Source of the DNA: Chitinophagales bacterium
Lineage (GTDB): Bacteria > Bacteroidota > Bacteroidia > Chitinophagales > Saprospiraceae
Reading direction: 5' to 3'
NCBI GenBank assembly: GCA_013299105.1
Contig: JAAFJY010000030.1
Coordinates: 40,148 to 104,147 of the forward strand
DNA length: 64,000 nucleotides
Shown: positions 62,601 to 64,000 of the stretch, in pieces
How the letters are laid out: the number at the start of each line of letters is the position of its first letter
Numbering within the stretch: the stretch's first letter is position 1
Notes under the pieces: generated by a model
Told to the model about the DNA's origin: nothing
Databases searched by the model: none
The model's input: the letters and a program-made list of their open reading frames with translations, nothing else
Translations under genes and position numbers: made by a program

Positions 62601-62732
62601 GCAAACAGGCCGCATATTTGTGAAGGCAGGCCATTTTAAACCCTCCACTCGCGCCCAGATACAAAGATGCCGAAAAAATCCGACCATTCAAAGGCTTCCA
62701 ATCAGGTCTGAATTTGCAAATATGACGGTAAG
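62601..62732 (-). promoter_or_regulatory. Promoter-bearing palindrome (type I), copy 6
   Basis: Left GCAAACAGGCCGCATATTTG (62601-), right TTTGCAAATATGACGGTAAG. Minus strand CATCTTTG at 62669-62662 in place of TATCTTTG. Directed at the dehydrogenase gene. Confidence 0.75.
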
Positions 62733-62750
62733 TAAGTGGCTGGAGTTTTT

Positions 62751-62847
62751 GCTAAGGGTTTCGGGCTTGGCGAAGTGGGGGGATTTCAAGGCACAAAAGT
62801 TCAATTTATCACTTCTGCCTCCATTTTGGCAAACTCATGTTATATGC
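62751..62847 (-). repeat. attC-like palindrome (type II), copy 5
   Basis: Ends GCTAAGG (62751-62757) and GTTATATGC (62839-62847); arms CGGGCTTGGCGAAGTGGGGG and CTCCATTTTGGCAAACTC are complementary. It lies 94 bp after the stop of the DUF5655-like gene. Otherwise 62546-62940 is without genes. Confidence 0.7.
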
Positions 62848-62940
62848 CATTTTCGTCATATTGAGTTTGCTTTCTTTAAATAATTCCTAAATGGTTCTGA
62901 TAGAATTTAACACTGTTCAATTTTATTGTCCTTCATTAGT

Positions 62941-63354
62941 TTATTTGTCGGGATTAAATAAATCGTGTGATTGCTTTATGAATTTGAGAAGCGTTTCATT
63001 TACTTCTTCAATTGTTGAAATTCTGATGTGGTGTGCGTGCTGTTTGCCATAAAGAGCTGTTTTGAAAATAGGGTATCCATTAAAAGGTGCTTGAAGATAA
63101 AATTTTATGTTTAGTACAGTTTTCATAGGTTTAACAACCAAAAATGTTTGCGTCTTAAAGAATACAACGCAGTTTTTTGTTGCACTAATTTCAACACTTT
63201 TTAAGTCATAAACAAAAGATAGTATCTCATCAAATGCGTAAACTAATTCACCTTGTTTGTTCTCAAAAAGATTGTCAATGTCTTGATTAACGCAACAATG
63301 CCATTGGTTTGCGTTTTTCAAGGTTCTATCACATTTAGGACATTTCCAACTCAT
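62941..63354 (-). CDS. DUF5655-like protein with N-terminal zinc ribbon
   Basis: 137 residues. MSWKCPKCDRTLKNANQWHC then C gives a short Cys4-type zinc site. The rest (LFENKQGELVYAFDEILSFV, YDLKSVEISATKNCVVFFKT, HAHHIRISTIEEVNETLLKF) fits the small DUF5655 domain common in accessory regions. No enzymatic motif is seen. The gene has its own start close to 63354. No type I promoter palindrome is present upstream in its usual place, and 63355-63603 holds no gene I can support. Confidence 0.65.
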   Translation of the reverse strand: MSWKCPKCDRTLKNANQWHCCVNQDIDNLFENKQGELVYAFDEILSFVYDLKSVEISATKNCVVFFKTQTFLVVKPMKTVLNIKFYLQAPFNGYPIFKTALYGKQHAHHIRISTIEEVNETLLKFIKQSHDLFNPDK

Positions 63355-63603
63355 TGTATTCGTCTTTTAAAATGGCACACACCGTAAATACACGAACCTC
63401 AGGTACCCAAAATCAAACGTACAACAAGTTGCAGACAAATCCCGTTTTCTCTGAAAATAAAATAATAAATATTGATAACCAACGGATTAGTCGAAGTGCC
63501 ATTGAGTTGAAAGACACCTTACAATACAAAATACAAACTGACTTGTCCTGAATAGCTTTACAAAAAAATGGGGCCGAAACGCCTATATTGTGAAAAAAAA
63601 AAT

Positions 63604-63634
63604 CCACCATTTTGCAAAACCGATGTTGTGTGCC
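63604..63634 (-). repeat. attC-like half site, copy 6
   Basis: CCACCATTTTGCAAAACCGATG then TTGTGTGCC matches the right arm of 59363-59492. Its left partner is not seen. It lies 8 bp after the stop of the last gene. Confidence 0.6.
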
Positions 63635-63641
63635 TTACTTC

Positions 63642-63978
63642 TCATTTCCGTACATATTTCACTTCTTTCATTCTTTCTCCGTTTAGAAACAATTCTCCGT
63701 TTTGGAGTTCTAAAATATAAGAGTCAACGAGCATTTTAGTGTTTGACACCAACATGCCTTTTGTTTTATAAGTTTTGCCCAATTTAATTTTATAGCTCAT
63801 TCCATCAATATATTTTATACTCAGGATTGTATTGGTCTCTGAATTTACATAGTCACCATTTATCGATTTGAAATGGGAGCAGTTTCCATTTGTCCCCCTC
63901 TGAGAAAAACTAATATTTGAGAAAAAGATGGTGAACAGTGCTACCTTTAAGGTGAGAAAAAAAAAAGAATGACACCAT
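63642..63978 (-). pseudogene. Small secreted protein, frame broken at a T10 run
   Basis: From the ATG at 63978 the sequence reads ATGGTGTCATTC and then ten T. With nine T the frame would give a clean signal peptide (MVSFFFFLTLKVALFTIFFS then NISFSQ) and run on through RGTNGNCSHFKSINGDYVNS and YILELQNGELFLNGERMKEV to the TGA at 63642. With ten T it stops after 22 codons. No other start serves the long frame. Either slippage-based switching, an assembly error or a dead gene. The mature part is unknown. Promoter box TAACTTTG at 63991-63998. Confidence 0.6.
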
Positions 63979-63990
63979 CCACCACCACTA

Positions 63991-63998
63991 CAAAGTTA
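63991..63998 (-). promoter_or_regulatory. Promoter -7 box of the last gene
   Basis: Minus strand TAACTTTG, inside a GTTAGC that ends the window and resembles the core of the palindromic sites. It is 13 bp before the ATG at 63978. Confidence 0.5.
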
Positions 63999-64000
63999 GC

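Noticed and set aside
63354..63551. Plus-strand 65-residue open frame near the right end
   Set aside because: No homology-like features, no promoter or terminator, opposite to the array direction; probably chance.
1..64000. tRNA, rRNA, replication origin or prophage structural genes
   Set aside because: No cloverleaf, rRNA conserved blocks, DnaA-box cluster or phage gene block could be recognised by reading; a tRNAscan or Rfam search could still find small RNAs.

Overview
The window looks like a chromosomal segment of a Bacteroidota bacterium, most likely of the Saprospiria group (inference from protein character only). Signs are two secreted proteins with C-terminal type IX secretion (T9SS) sorting domains, a PorE-like OmpA/TPR/propeller protein, a carboxypeptidase-regulatory-domain TonB receptor, LytTR-type two-component signalling, and promoters matching the Bacteroidota -7 box TAnnTTTG. 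No rRNA, tRNA or CRISPR array was seen.

1-7.5 kb: end of an AAA ATPase, small genes, an ADP-ribosylglycohydrolase and a superoxide dismutase. The 3' end of the dismutase gene is duplicated exactly 1100 bp downstream and brackets a PIN-type toxin-antitoxin pair. A transposase pseudogene follows; it is split by a 455-bp element whose removal restores the reading frame. 7.5-22.8 kb: ordinary core genes (LytTR regulator and kinase, Prc protease, lspA, pdxA, lrgAB, GH3-like enzyme, site-2 protease, EamA transporter, queE). 23-25 kb: an ECF sigma factor with three identical-pattern promoter sites (GGGTGATAA-N12-GGTATCAA) in front of itself, a DoxX-family gene and a 68-residue protein. 25-43 kb: an SH3-type protein with an in-frame stop, a TonB receptor, a lysozyme-like protein, rpmI-rplT, a PorE-like protein, a PD-(D/E)XK ATPase with a truncated copy, a large T9SS protein and others. 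43-51.7 kb: a laterally acquired-looking esterase, an ssb fragment, mutS and two secreted proteins.

51.7-64 kb is different: AT-rich, unrelated accessory genes almost all on the minus strand (nucleotidyltransferase, GNAT protein, outer-membrane proteins with a Crp regulator, an Ohr/quinone-reductase set with HxlR, a restriction-modification pair, a 3-hydroxyisobutyrate-dehydrogenase-like enzyme, a DUF5655-like protein, a small secreted protein). Most are separated by the same two-part module: an attC-like imperfect palindrome with GCATAAC/GTTAGC-type ends, then a second palindrome carrying a Bacteroidota promoter. This reads as an integron-like cassette array with interleaved promoter units. 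No integrase lies in the window. Both restriction-modification genes carry in-frame stops, so that cassette looks dead.

Several small non-coding repeat families are scattered through the window: a roughly 140-bp foldback element (five copies plus one partial), a 160-bp element with GAGTATGTTTAAA ends, a CTAGTGG-ended element, and the TAAG/TTAG-flanked element that splits the transposase. Some supply 5' sequence to neighbouring genes.
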